The position numbers and the translations under genes were made by a program. A stretch of 64,000 nucleotides of DNA from Marivita sp. GTDB taxonomy: Bacteria; Pseudomonadota; Alphaproteobacteria; Rhodobacterales; Rhodobacteraceae. The notes under the pieces are model-generated. The model was not told the origin of the DNA. It saw only the letters and a list, made by a program, of their open reading frames with translations, and did not search any database. Location: positions 124,001 through 188,000 of the forward strand of contig NZ_JALEGT010000055.1 of NCBI RefSeq assembly GCF_022763305.1, written 5' to 3'. Positions within the stretch are counted from its first letter, which is position 1. Every line of letters begins with the position of its first letter. Shown piece by piece: positions 1 to 8,140 of this stretch.

Positions 1-505
1 CTTCTTCTTCGGCTGCCAGTTCCTGAATGGACTTGCCGGACGCCTGCAGTTCGGCCTCTTCGGGCGAACGCGCGACGTTGAGGCTGATGGTGACCATCAC
101 CTCGGGGTGCAGGTGCACTTCGACCTCGTGCAGACCCAGTACCTTGATCGGCTTGCGGATGATGATCTGCTTGCGGTCAAGGGTGAAGCCTTCGGCGGTT
201 GCCACATCTGCGGCGTCACGGGTGGTGACGGAGCCGTAGAGGTTGCCGCCGTCCGACGCCTGACGAATCACCACGAACTGCTGACCACCAAGACGGTCGG
301 CCATCGCTTCGGCCTCTTTCTTGGTTTCCAGGTTCTGTGCTTCGAGCTGGGCTTTCTGGTTTTCGAACGACGCGATGTTCTCTTTCGAGGCGGTCAGCGC
401 CTTGCCCTGCAGCAGCAGGTAGTTGCGTGCGAAGCCGGGCTTGACGTCGACGACATCGCCCATCTGGCCAAGCTTGGCGACGCGTTCCAGAAGGATAACT
501 TGCAT
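1..505 (-). CDS. rplI: 50S ribosomal protein L9 (3' end cut by window edge)
   Basis: Large-subunit protein bL9, which binds 23S rRNA domain V near the L1 stalk. The minus-strand frame opens with ATG at 505 and reads [16 protein letters not shown], the standard L9 start with its Gly/Lys-rich rRNA-binding N-domain. It stays open for 168 codons to base 1, ending in an acidic run (ELAAEEE) that lies beyond the usual 148-150 residues; such C-terminal extensions are known in this family. The stop lies outside the window. It is the third gene of the rpsF-rpsR-rplI operon, 12 nt after rpsR, with an AGGAGAGA-type ribosome site in the gap. Confidence 0.95.
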   Translation of the reverse strand, partial: MQVILLERVAKLGQMGDVVDVKPGFARNYLLLQGKALTASKENIASFENQKAQLEAQNLETKKEAEAMADRLGGQQFVVIRQASDGGNLYGSVTTRDAADVATAEGFTLDRKQIIIRKPIKVLGLHEVEVHLHPEVMVTISLNVARSPEEAELQASGKSIQELAAEEE

Positions 506-517
506 GTCAGTCTCTCC

Positions 518-745
518 TTACTTCACTGCGTAGGGCAGGAGGGCGAGGAAGCGGGCGCGCTTGATCGCACGGGCCAGCTCGCGCTGTTTCTTGGCGGACA
601 CGGCTGTGATGCGCGACGGCACGATCTTGCCACGCTCAGAGATGTAGCGCTGCAGCAGCTTGGTGTCTTTGTAGTCGATCTTGGGTGCGTTGTCGCCCGA
701 GAAGGGGCACACCTTGCGACGGCGGAAAAATGGTTTCGTAGCCAT
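518..745 (-). CDS. rpsR: 30S ribosomal protein S18
   Basis: Small-subunit protein bS18, partner of S6 on the platform of the 30S subunit. The 75 residues contain the family signature: a basic [10 protein letters not shown] start, the [13 protein letters not shown] core and [20 protein letters not shown]. Length is normal for the family. It lies 25 nt after rpsF and 12 nt before rplI in the same orientation, so the three are read as one ribosomal operon. Nothing is unusual. Confidence 0.97.
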   Translation of the reverse strand: MATKPFFRRRKVCPFSGDNAPKIDYKDTKLLQRYISERGKIVPSRITAVSAKKQRELARAIKRARFLALLPYAVK

Positions 746-770
746 GGATTAGCGTCCTTTCTTCAGGCGA

Positions 771-1154
771 TCAATTGCGACGTTCGCGGCGTTCGCCACG
801 GTCGCCGCGGTCACCACGATCACCGCGGTCGTCACGCTTCTGCATCTGGACCGAGGGGCCGTCTTCGTGGGCGTCGACCTTGATGGTCAGGACGCGCATC
901 ACGTCGTCATGCAGACGCATCAGGCGCTCCATTTCCTGCACGGCTTCCGACGGCGCGTCGGTGCGCAGAAAGGCATAATGGCCCTTGCGGTTCTTGTTGA
1001 TCTTGTAGGCCATCGTCTTGACGCCCCAGTATTCGTGATCAACGAGCTTGCCGCCGTTGTCCGAAAGAACTGTGCCGAAATGTTCGATGAGGCCTTCAGC
1101 CTGCGCGTTGGACAAGTCCTGACGCGAGATAAAAACATGCTCGTAAAGCGGCAT
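771..1154 (-). CDS. rpsF: 30S ribosomal protein S6
   Basis: Small-subunit protein bS6, which binds 16S rRNA together with S18. I chose ATG at 1154 (MPLYEHVFISRQDLS) because this is where family homology begins and a GGAG ribosome site sits just upstream. An in-frame extension up to 1271 exists but looks like leader sequence. The 127-residue product has the ferredoxin-like S6 core (for example GHYAFLRTDAP). It ends in a tail of tandem Asp-Arg-Gly-type repeats followed by RRERRN, an arginine-rich disordered tail after residue ~105. First gene of the operon with rpsR and rplI. Confidence 0.95.
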   Translation of the reverse strand: MPLYEHVFISRQDLSNAQAEGLIEHFGTVLSDNGGKLVDHEYWGVKTMAYKINKNRKGHYAFLRTDAPSEAVQEMERLMRLHDDVMRVLTIKVDAHEDGPSVQMQKRDDRGDRGDRGDRGERRERRN

Positions 1155-1262
1155 GTGCACTCCGTTTCTGTTCTGGCGCATTTCATAGGACAGGCGTTTC
1201 ACCCTTCCGCCCCTGTCCACGAGAGTCTGCGCGGTCATGATCGTCTTGCGAAAGGAGCGCTT

Positions 1263-1290
1263 CGTATACACGGATCGGTGCCAAGATCAA
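1263..1290 (-). promoter_or_regulatory. Possible sigma-70 promoter of rpsF-rpsR-rplI
   Basis: Read on the minus strand, TTGATC (1290-1285) and TATACG (1268-1263) are separated by 16 nt. The site lies about 110 nt before the S6 start. It is a moderate match only, assigned because a ribosomal operon must start in this interval. No other feature was seen between 1155 and 1449. Confidence 0.35.
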
Positions 1291-1449
1291 GCCGCGCCGA
1301 TCCCCTGCGCCCGGGCGTCACACGCGCGCCAGCAAGATGCCCAAGGAGCGTCCGACCCTTGCCGTGAATTCGACCCATTTGGGCAACACAGTGTTTCCTG
1401 AGTGTAAACGGTAAGTCGGCCGAACGACCTGCGGCCGGGGAGAAACATC

Positions 1450-1653
1450 ATGGTCCACTACGACGAAAACTACGTGCGCGGCAACGGCTCGGTCGGAAAG
1501 CTGGTGAAACGGATCTGCGGATTTGCCTGCGTGATCGCCGTTCCGGGGATTTGGGTCGCGGTTCAGGGGGCACTTCCCGAAGCCCGGATCATGGGGTTGG
1601 GGCTCTCGGTGATCGTGATGGGCTTGGCGGGTCTCTGCTTTCTCGGGCGTTGA
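1450..1653 (+). CDS. Small hypothetical membrane protein, 67 aa
   Basis: I do not recognise a named family. The product has a short polar N-terminus (MVHYDENYVRG), a basic stretch and two hydrophobic segments, roughly residues 23-41 and 47-64, so it is probably a two-span inner-membrane protein with both ends in the cytoplasm. A GGGGAGA ribosome site lies 7 nt before the ATG, and codon use matches the neighbours. It stands alone between the divergent rpsF operon and yceI. Function cannot be inferred. Confidence 0.7.
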   Translation: MVHYDENYVRGNGSVGKLVKRICGFACVIAVPGIWVAVQGALPEARIMGLGLSVIVMGLAGLCFLGR

Positions 1654-1753
1654 CTGTTCATCCGGACACAGGATCTGTTGAGTTTCGAAGAATTGCCGCT
1701 GCCCGCGTCAACGGCAACTTGTGAGGCATCGAAACGCCTTACAGGACAGACAC

Positions 1754-2338
1754 ATGAAACAGACCCTTCTTGCTGCAGCGCTCGTCGCCCTGCCGCTGGC
1801 CGCGCAGGCCGAACCGGTGGCCTATACGCTGGACAACAGCCACAGCCAGATCCTCTTCTCCTACAACCATCTTGGCTATTCCACGACCTGGGGCATGTTC
1901 TCGGGCTTCGGTGGCGACATCCAGTTCGATCAGGAAGACCCGGCGAATTCCTCGGTCAGCGTGTCGTTCCCGGTGCGCTCCATGTTCACGGGATGGGAAG
2001 GCCGGTTCGAGCACTTCATGTCCGCTGATTTTTTCGGAGCGGGTGAGGATGAGATGGTCACCTTCACATCGACCGCGATCGAAGTGACCGGTGAGACCAC
2101 CGCGAACATCACCGGTGACCTGACCCTGAACGGCATCACCAAACCGGTGACATTGGCGGCAACGCTGAACCAGGCGGGCGATCACCCGATGGAGGGCAAG
2201 CCCTGGGCCGGGTTCGACGCCACGACAACTCTGGTGCGCAGCGAGTTCGAACTGGGCATGTTCGCGCCCTTCGTCAGTGACGAGGTCAAGGTGCACATCT
2301 CCATCGAAGCAATGCAGGCGACTGACACCGACTCCTGA
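1754..2338 (+). CDS. YceI family periplasmic protein
   Basis: YceI proteins are secreted lipocalin-like beta barrels that bind polyisoprenoid chains such as ubiquinone. ATG at 1754 starts a clear signal peptide (MKQTLLAAALVALPLAAQA, cleavage near residue 19). The mature part opens with the typical YTLDNSHSQILFSYNHLGYS and contains the GDLTLNGITKPVTL block. Total 194 aa, normal for the family. An upstream in-frame ATG at 1721 is rejected because it would bury the signal peptide. The convergent gene at 2417-3637 carries a second YceI domain fused to cytochrome b561, so the two products may handle the same lipid or quinone. Confidence 0.93.
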   Translation: MKQTLLAAALVALPLAAQAEPVAYTLDNSHSQILFSYNHLGYSTTWGMFSGFGGDIQFDQEDPANSSVSVSFPVRSMFTGWEGRFEHFMSADFFGAGEDEMVTFTSTAIEVTGETTANITGDLTLNGITKPVTLAATLNQAGDHPMEGKPWAGFDATTTLVRSEFELGMFAPFVSDEVKVHISIEAMQATDTDS

Positions 2339-2362
2339 TCGGTTGGCTGTCTCTTGAAACCG

Positions 2363-2394
2363 AAAAACCCCGGACGATGTGTCCGGGGTTTTTT
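2363..2394. terminator. Strong, probably bidirectional intrinsic terminator
   Basis: A 13-bp perfect stem (left arm AAAAACCCCGGAC at 2363-2375, right arm 2381-2393) encloses a 5-nt loop and ends in six T. The A-run on the left also gives a T-run on the other strand. It lies between the convergent yceI (stop 2338) and b561-YceI (stop 2417) genes and should end both transcripts. Confidence 0.9.
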
Positions 2395-2416
2395 GTTGCG
2401 CTACGGTGACGACGGT

Positions 2417-3637
2417 TCAGTTCGTGTTTGCTGTGGCCTGCCGTTCTGCCGTCAGGGCAACCGTGACGCGGACCTCGAAGCCAAGCTGGCTTTCATCGGT
2501 CATGCCCTGTCCAATCTCGAAGGCGCGGCGGTCCAGAGTGGTTGAGCCGGACATCTGCGCCGTGTCACCGTCGAGGGTCAGATCGAAGGGCAGGCTGACT
2601 GGCTGTTCGAACCCACGCAGGCTGAGCGTGCCATCCGCGACATATCCCGCGTCCGTGGCACGGATATCCGCTGTAAACCGTGCGGTCGGAAAAGCGTTTG
2701 CCGCGAGGAAATCGTCGGTCAGGGCCTGCTGCGTGACGGACCCGAGCGTCAGGGAGGCGATGCCGATCTCAACCGTGACCGAGCCTGCATTGCCCTCTGT
2801 CACGCTCTCGTCGAAAGTGATGTCCGCGGTCCAGTCGGCGAACGTGCCCGAAACCTCGGCGCCCATCTGGCGAATGGACAGGCCCAAAGTGCCCTCGCGC
2901 ACATCCCAGTCGCTTTCGACCTCGGCCAGCGCAGGCGCCTGCGCCGCCTCGGCGCTGTCGGTGTGATAGAGCCCCAGCGCGCCACCCAGCCCGATCGCGC
3001 TTGCCCAGACCAATGTCGCCAGCACGGGGGGCAGGAGGGTGGCCCGGTCTCTTGGGGTCGCCTGGGTCGGAGTGCCGCCCCCCGGCCACATCCGCGCCAG
3101 CGTGCCATCCTTATCAAGGATCGCGTGTTTCATCGCCCCTGCGACATGCAGGACCAGCGAGATCACCAACACTCGCTCGAACACGAGATGCAGGCCTGCT
3201 GCAGTCTCGGACAGGGCCAGGTTTTCGGGCACCAGAGGCAGGTTCTGTCCGAACGGCCACCAGATCGGGGCAAAACCCTCGGTGGCGGCGTGATGCACCC
3301 ATCCCGACAGCGGCACCAGTACGAGCGAGCCATAAAGAAGCCAGTGCACGATCTCGGCCAGCAGGGTTTCGGTCTTGCGGTCGGGATGAAGCGGCGCCGG
3401 TTTCGGCTGGCTGATCGCCCACAGGATGCGCGCAATCGCCACGAAGAAGAGCGTGACCCCCACGGTCTTGTGCAGCGAAAAGAACCACGCCTTGTCGGCC
3501 AGCTGCGCGGCCGTGTCGTAGGGCATGTCGTTGGCAATGATCCCCAGCGGGATCACCGCGAGAATCCCGAGGGCGGTCAGCCAGTGGAAGGTCTTGGCAA
3601 CGGCACCGTATTGGGCGGGGGTGTTCGAAGCGGGCAT
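2417..3637 (-). CDS. Cytochrome b561-YceI fusion protein
   Basis: The 406-aa product joins two domains. Residues ~8-185 are a four-helix cytochrome b561/CybB-type membrane domain with candidate heme-ligand histidines (TFHWLTALG, FSLHKTVG, LHLVFE, LVLHVAGA). A linker helix at ~202-222 precedes a C-terminal YceI lipocalin-like domain (~240-395) with SIRQMGAEVSGTF and DGTLSLRGFEQPVSLPF blocks. YceI binds isoprenoid quinones and b561 proteins oxidise quinol or other donors, so the fusion may present quinone to a heme path at the periplasmic face; that is inference. Faces the stand-alone yceI across a shared terminator. Confidence 0.93.
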   Translation of the reverse strand: MPASNTPAQYGAVAKTFHWLTALGILAVIPLGIIANDMPYDTAAQLADKAWFFSLHKTVGVTLFFVAIARILWAISQPKPAPLHPDRKTETLLAEIVHWLLYGSLVLVPLSGWVHHAATEGFAPIWWPFGQNLPLVPENLALSETAAGLHLVFERVLVISLVLHVAGAMKHAILDKDGTLARMWPGGGTPTQATPRDRATLLPPVLATLVWASAIGLGGALGLYHTDSAEAAQAPALAEVESDWDVREGTLGLSIRQMGAEVSGTFADWTADITFDESVTEGNAGSVTVEIGIASLTLGSVTQQALTDDFLAANAFPTARFTADIRATDAGYVADGTLSLRGFEQPVSLPFDLTLDGDTAQMSGSTTLDRRAFEIGQGMTDESQLGFEVRVTVALTAERQATANTN

Positions 3638-3784
3638 GGGATGTCTCCGGCGGTCTGCGATGCATCACAGCTACTGCACCGGGCGCGCTGTGCAATCTTC
3701 GCCAATGCACACAAAGAGTGCAGCAGCGTTGCGTCGCTGCGGCCGGGATTGTAAGGGCAGGGACAACACAAAAGGAGGGGTGCC

Positions 3785-4720
3785 GTGAGCCGAGCTTTTC
3801 TTTTTCCCGGACAGGGGGCGCAAACCATTGGCATGGGCAAGGATCTCGCCGAGGCGTATCCAAGCGCGCGGGCGGTTTTCGAAGAAGTGGACGACGCCCT
3901 TGGCGAAAAGCTGAGCGCGCTGATCTGGGAGGGAGACATCGAGACCCTGACCCTGACCGCCAATGCGCAGCCCGCCTTGATGGCGACCTCTCTTGCCGCT
4001 GTTCGGGCGCTGGATGCCGAAGGTGTGGCAATCACCTCTGGCGCCTATGTCGCCGGGCATTCGTTGGGCGAGTATTCGGCACTTACAGCGGCAGGTGCCC
4101 TTTCGGTCAGCGACGCGGCGCGGCTGTTGCGCGCACGCGGCACCGCGATGCAGGACGCGGTTCCGGTGGGTGTTGGCGCAATGGCAGCGGTGCTTGGGCT
4201 CGGCCTCGAAGATGTGCGCCGGGTAGCCGAGGCGGCCGCACAAGGTGAGGTCTGTGCGGCGGCCAATGACAACGATCCGGGGCAGGTTGTGGTCTCGGGC
4301 CACAAGGCCGCCGTGGAACGCGCGGTGGATTTGGCGAAAGAGGCCGGGGCAAAACGCGCGGTCCTGCTGCCCGTCAGCGCCCCGTTCCACTGTGCGCTGA
4401 TGGCTCCGGCGGCCGAGGCGATGGCCGACGCGCTGGGCCGTGTGACGATCAACACGCCGGTGGTGCCGGTTGTGGCAAATGTGCGCGCGGAGGCGGTGAG
4501 CGATCCGGAAACCATTCGCGCGCTTCTGGTGGACCAGATCACCGGCGCGGTGCGCTGGCGCGAGTCCGTGAGCTGGATGGTCGCGCAGGGCGTGGACGAT
4601 TTCTGGGAAATCGGTGCGGGCAAGGCCCTGATCGGGATGGTGCGGCGGATCGAGAAATCGGTGGCCACCCGCGCGGTGGGTACGGCTGGCGATGTGCAGG
4701 CAGCCACGCAACCCGCCTGA
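3785..4720 (+). CDS. fabD: Malonyl-CoA:ACP transacylase
   Basis: Moves malonyl from CoA to acyl carrier protein to supply fatty acid synthesis. The 311-aa protein starts MSRAFLFPGQGAQ, has the nucleophile motif GHSLGEYSAL with Ser93 and the catalytic His202 in SAPFHCALM. The start is GTG at 3785, chosen because a strong AGGAGG ribosome site lies just upstream. First of fabD-fabG-acpP, all on the plus strand. Between fabD and fabG is a 24-bp perfect palindrome that may affect how much fabG message is made. Confidence 0.97.
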   Translation: MSRAFLFPGQGAQTIGMGKDLAEAYPSARAVFEEVDDALGEKLSALIWEGDIETLTLTANAQPALMATSLAAVRALDAEGVAITSGAYVAGHSLGEYSALTAAGALSVSDAARLLRARGTAMQDAVPVGVGAMAAVLGLGLEDVRRVAEAAAQGEVCAAANDNDPGQVVVSGHKAAVERAVDLAKEAGAKRAVLLPVSAPFHCALMAPAAEAMADALGRVTINTPVVPVVANVRAEAVSDPETIRALLVDQITGAVRWRESVSWMVAQGVDDFWEIGAGKALIGMVRRIEKSVATRAVGTAGDVQAATQPA

Positions 4721-4726
4721 CAGCCT

Positions 4727-4772
4727 CCAGAATTTTATGGGCGGGGCCCAGAATCTTCGTACGAAGATTCTG
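4727..4772. repeat. Intergenic palindromic repeat (CGTACG type), copy 1
   Basis: Positions 4749-4772 are a perfect 24-bp palindrome, each arm CAGAATCTTCGT or its complement, centred on CGTACG. It is preceded by CCAGAATTTTATGGGCGGGG (4727-4746). The same CCAGAATTTTATGGGGCGGG string beside a CGTACG palindrome recurs on the opposite strand at 23453-23501 after lpdA, so this is a dispersed element rather than a local accident. It has no T-run. Sitting in the 90-nt fabD-fabG gap, it would fold in the mRNA. Confidence 0.75.
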
Positions 4773-4810
4773 ACCACCCGAGGTTAAGACAAGATGAAAA
4801 GGACCACGAC

Positions 4811-5548
4811 ATGTTCGATCTGACAGGCAAAACCGCGCTGATCACCGGCGCATCGGGCGGCATCGGCGGCGAGATTGCCCGCGCGCTGCACGCCGCCGGG
4901 GCCACCGTCGGCTTGTCCGGCACCCGCACCGAACCGCTCGAGGCGCTGGCGGCGGAGCTGGGCGACCGCGCCCATGTCCTGCCCTGCAATCTGAGCGATC
5001 CCGAGGCGGTCGCAGCTTTGCCGAAACTGGCTGCGGACGCGATGGGCGGTGTCGACATCCTGGTGAACAACGCCGGCATCACCCGCGACAACCTCTTCAT
5101 GCGCATGTCAGATGACGAATGGCAGTCGGTGATCGACGTGAACCTGACCGCCACGTTCAAGCTCTGCAAAGGCGTGCTGCGCGGCATGATGAAAGCGCGC
5201 TGGGGCCGCATCGTGAACATCTCGTCCGTCGTGGGCGCCACCGGCAATCCGGGGCAGGGCAACTATGCCGCCGCCAAGGCAGGCATGGTCGGCATGTCCA
5301 AGTCATTGGCCTACGAGGTGGCCAGCCGCGGCATCACCGTCAACGCCGTCGCCCCCGGTTTCATCGAAACCGCCATGACCGACAAGCTGACCGACGATCA
5401 GAAATCCGCCATCCTCGGACAGATTCCCTCGGGTCGCATGGGCACCCCCGCAGAGATCGCCGCAGCGGTTCTTTATCTGGCCAGCCCCGAGGCGGCCTAT
5501 GTCACCGGAACCACGCTGCATGTGAATGGCGGCATGGCAATGCTCTGA
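4811..5548 (+). CDS. fabG: 3-oxoacyl-ACP reductase
   Basis: NADPH-dependent reduction of beta-ketoacyl-ACP in the fatty-acid elongation cycle. The 245-aa classical SDR has TGASGGIG at 13-20, NNAG at 86-89, and the catalytic Ser139, Tyr152 and Lys156 (QGNYAAAKAG). The C-terminus GGMAML is typical of FabG. An AAGGA ribosome site precedes ATG 4811. It lies between fabD and acpP on the same strand, which settles it as FabG rather than a general SDR. Confidence 0.96.
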   Translation: MFDLTGKTALITGASGGIGGEIARALHAAGATVGLSGTRTEPLEALAAELGDRAHVLPCNLSDPEAVAALPKLAADAMGGVDILVNNAGITRDNLFMRMSDDEWQSVIDVNLTATFKLCKGVLRGMMKARWGRIVNISSVVGATGNPGQGNYAAAKAGMVGMSKSLAYEVASRGITVNAVAPGFIETAMTDKLTDDQKSAILGQIPSGRMGTPAEIAAAVLYLASPEAAYVTGTTLHVNGGMAML

Positions 5549-5635
5549 TTTCACAGGGGAAACGGGGATTGTGCAGGTGCAGAAATGCCTGAAATCCCAT
5601 GTGTTTTTCCCCACACGCGTTTGTGTTGAAAGCGT

Positions 5636-5663
5636 TTGCCATCCCGATTCCATGTGCTATAGC
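5636..5663 (+). promoter_or_regulatory. Possible acpP promoter
   Basis: TTGCCA (5636-5641) and TATAGC (5658-5663) with a 16-nt spacer lie 155 nt before the acpP start, in the 269-nt fabG-acpP gap. acpP is usually expressed far above the other fab genes, so its own promoter is expected here. The match is moderate. Nothing else was seen in the gap. Confidence 0.35.
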
Positions 5664-5817
5664 GGCGCTGGTTCCGGACCAGTCCCGCACCGCGCGGGCC
5701 AGTACGGTCTTCGGCGTTCGACCGGGACGCAAACCGCCGCCCGCAAGGGCAAGATCAATTCCGCCCGGGCGCGGGCTAATCCGGCCTCCGCGCCGACGAA
5801 ACTGTGAGGAAGAAAAC

Positions 5818-6051
5818 ATGAGCGACGTCGCAGATCGCGTTAAGAAAATTGTTGTCGAGCACCTTGGTGTCGAAGAGGACAAAGTGGTTGAGAACGCGTC
5901 GTTCATCGACGATCTCGGCGCTGACAGCCTCGACACCGTCGAGCTGGTCATGGCTTTCGAGGAAGAGTTCGGCATCGAGATTCCGGACGACGCAGCCGAA
6001 ACCATCCAGACCTTCGGCGATGCGGTGAAGTTCATCAAAGACGCGCAGTAA
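5818..6051 (+). CDS. acpP: Acyl carrier protein
   Basis: Carries growing acyl chains on a 4'-phosphopantetheine arm. The 77-aa acidic four-helix protein has the attachment motif [10 protein letters not shown] with Ser37. I chose ATG 5818 ([10 protein letters not shown]) because family homology starts there and GAGGAAG precedes it; the longer in-frame ORF upstream is leader. Followed by an intrinsic terminator at 6078. Confidence 0.98.
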   Translation: MSDVADRVKKIVVEHLGVEEDKVVENASFIDDLGADSLDTVELVMAFEEEFGIEIPDDAAETIQTFGDAVKFIKDAQ

Positions 6052-6077
6052 CCGTCTGACCTTTCTGATTTTCGAAG

Positions 6078-6106
6078 AACGCGCTCTACGATCAGGGCGC
6101 GTTTTT
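6078..6106 (+). terminator. Intrinsic terminator after acpP
   Basis: AACGCGC (6078-6084) pairs with GCGCGTT (6097-6103), extendable by a G-U and a C-G pair, followed by five T. It lies 27 nt after the acpP stop and overlaps the 3' end of the convergent mazG gene (stop at 6092). Confidence 0.8.
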
Positions 6107-6913
6107 CTTTTCCGCCTTCTCCAACGCCTTGGCCGCATCCCACAGCGCGTCCATCTCGGCCAAGGTGCTATCCTTCGGCGTGCGCCCCTCTGCCGCCAAC
6201 GCCGCCTCGATGCTCTCGAACCGGCGGGTGAACTTGGCATTGGCGGCGCGCAGGGCCGCCTCGGGATCAAGCCCCATGTGGCGCCCTAGATTGACCATCA
6301 CGAACAGCAGATCGCCGAACTCCTCGAACTGTTCATCCGCGTCCTGCACCTCGCGCAATTCCTGCGCTTCCTCGACGATTTTGTCGAGGACCTCGTCCGT
6401 GGACGGCCAGTCGAACCCGACCCGCGCCGCGCGGTTCTGCAGTTTCAAAGCCCGCGTCAAGGCGGGCAACCCCTTGGCCACCCCGTCCAGTACGCCGGTC
6501 TCCTTCTTGCCCGCGCGTTCCGCCGCCTTGATCTTTTCCCAGTCCTGCACTTGCTGCTCGGCGGATTTGTCTCGGCTCTCGTCACCGAACACATGCGGAT
6601 GCCGCGCCACCATCTTGTCGGAAATCGCGTTGGCCACGTCGTCAAAGCTGAACATCCCGGCCTCTTCGGCCATCTGCGTGTGATAGACGGACTGGAGCAG
6701 CAGATCGCCCAATTCACCCTTCAATTCGTCCCACGCCGCGCGCTCGATGGCGTCCGCAACCTCGTACGCCTCTTCGATCGTGTAGGGGGCGATTGACGCG
6801 AAATCCTGTTCGATGTCCCAGGGGCAACCGGTTTCGGGGTCGCGCAGACGGCGCATGATCTCGAGCAACCGGGGCATCCCGCCCTTTGGGTCATGGATCA
6901 GATCGTCACTCAT
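6092..6913 (-). CDS. mazG: Nucleoside triphosphate pyrophosphohydrolase MazG
   Basis: Hydrolyses NTPs to NMP and pyrophosphate, a house-cleaning enzyme that removes aberrant nucleotides. The 273 aa hold two MazG domains: the first with RDPETGCPWDIEQ and the acidic helices EEAYEVADAIE and ELGDLLLQSVYH, the second around EEAQELREV and EFGDLLFVMVNLGRH. The ExxE...ExxD metal-binding pattern is present. Length matches E. coli MazG. Divergent from the amidohydrolase at 6977, with which it shares a 63-nt promoter gap, and its 3' end carries the acpP terminator. Confidence 0.95.
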   Translation of the reverse strand: MSDDLIHDPKGGMPRLLEIMRRLRDPETGCPWDIEQDFASIAPYTIEEAYEVADAIERAAWDELKGELGDLLLQSVYHTQMAEEAGMFSFDDVANAISDKMVARHPHVFGDESRDKSAEQQVQDWEKIKAAERAGKKETGVLDGVAKGLPALTRALKLQNRAARVGFDWPSTDEVLDKIVEEAQELREVQDADEQFEEFGDLLFVMVNLGRHMGLDPEAALRAANAKFTRRFESIEAALAAEGRTPKDSTLAEMDALWDAAKALEKAEKKNAP

Positions 6914-6976
6914 TGCGGCCCCCGTGAAATGCTGCTCTGATGCAGGGATGCGGCATCAGCGCGAGGGAGTCCACCC

Positions 6977-8137
6977 ATGCCCATCATCAACCGGATCGGC
7001 GATTACGCCGAGGACATGAAGACATGGCGGCGGCACCTGCACATGCATCCCGAACTGAGCCTCGATTGCCATCAGACGGCAGCCTTCGTGGTCGACCGGC
7101 TGCGGGAGTTCGGGGTGGACGAAATCCACGACGGCATCGCGCAATCCGGTGTCGTGGCGCTGATCCACGGGCAGGGCGAGGGCCCCGTCACCGGTCTGCG
7201 CGCGGACATGGACGCGCTGCCCATCGAGGAAACGACCGGTGCGGACTGGACGTCGACCATCCCCGGCAAGATGCACGCCTGCGGCCATGACGGGCATACG
7301 ACGATGCTGCTGGGTGCGGCCCGGTATCTGGCCGAGACCCGCCGGTTCAAAGGCACCGTCGCGCTGATCTTCCAGCCGGCCGAGGAAACCGTGGGTGGTG
7401 CCCGCATCATGGTCGAGGAAGGCATCATGGACCGGTTCGGCATCGAAGAGGTCTATGCTCTGCACACCGACCCTTTTGCCGAGGAAGGCCAGTTGCGCAC
7501 AACGCCCGGCCCGATCATGGCGGCGGTGGATGACTTCCACATCACCGTGCGCGGGGTCGGGGGGCACGGGGCCTATCCGTCCTCCTGCAAGGACCCCATG
7601 CCCTGCGCCTTGGCCATCGGGCAGGCCTTGCAGACCATCGTGTCGCGCAATGCCGACCCGCTCTTGCCGCTTGTGGTGTCGTTGACGATGATTTCGGGCG
7701 GGACCGCGACCAACATCATTCCCGAAACCATAAGCATGTCCGGCACCGTCCGCAGCTTTGACCCCAATCTGCGCGACATGGTGAAACGGCGCATCACCGA
7801 GATCGCCGAAGGGCAGGCCGCCAGCTACGGTGTTGCGGTCGAGGTGGACTATGTCCGCAACTACCCCGCGACGGTCAATCACGCGGCGCAGGCTGAATTC
7901 GCCGGGCGCATCGCAGAAGAGGTCGTTGGCGCATCGAAGACGATCACCGACCTGCGCGCGGAAATGGGCGCCGAGGACTTTTCCTACATGCTCGAAGCAC
8001 GACCCGGCGCGTTCCTGTTTCTGGGGCAGGGGATTGGCCCGTCCTGCCACCACCCGGCCTTCGATTTCAACGACGAGGTGGCGACCATCGGCGCGTCCTT
8101 TTTTGCCCGTCTGATCGAAACCCGGCACGGAGTGTGA
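6977..8137 (+). CDS. M20D family amidohydrolase (hippurate hydrolase-like)
   Basis: Dinuclear-metal amidohydrolase of the HipO/IAA-amino-acid hydrolase group, cleaving N-acyl amino acids or related amides. The 386-aa protein shows RRHLHMHPELS, DMDALPI, HACGHDGH (100-107), FQPAEE (132-137) and the dimerisation-domain GVGGHGAYPSS. It lacks a signal peptide, so it is cytoplasmic. The agmatinase-family gene follows after 3 nt, suggesting both act on a guanidino or amide nitrogen source. The substrate cannot be fixed from sequence. Confidence 0.9.
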   Translation: MPIINRIGDYAEDMKTWRRHLHMHPELSLDCHQTAAFVVDRLREFGVDEIHDGIAQSGVVALIHGQGEGPVTGLRADMDALPIEETTGADWTSTIPGKMHACGHDGHTTMLLGAARYLAETRRFKGTVALIFQPAEETVGGARIMVEEGIMDRFGIEEVYALHTDPFAEEGQLRTTPGPIMAAVDDFHITVRGVGGHGAYPSSCKDPMPCALAIGQALQTIVSRNADPLLPLVVSLTMISGGTATNIIPETISMSGTVRSFDPNLRDMVKRRITEIAEGQAASYGVAVEVDYVRNYPATVNHAAQAEFAGRIAEEVVGASKTITDLRAEMGAEDFSYMLEARPGAFLFLGQGIGPSCHHPAFDFNDEVATIGASFFARLIETRHGV

Positions 8138-8140
8138 GCC

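Noticed and set aside
771-860. Short tandem repeats in rpsF considered as a CRISPR or minisatellite array
   Set aside because: Units are 9 nt, in frame and coding; there are no spacers and no cas genes in the window.
1155-1271. N-terminal extension of S6 to an upstream start at 1271
   Set aside because: No homology to S6 before residue MPLYEHV and a good ribosome site sits at the internal ATG.
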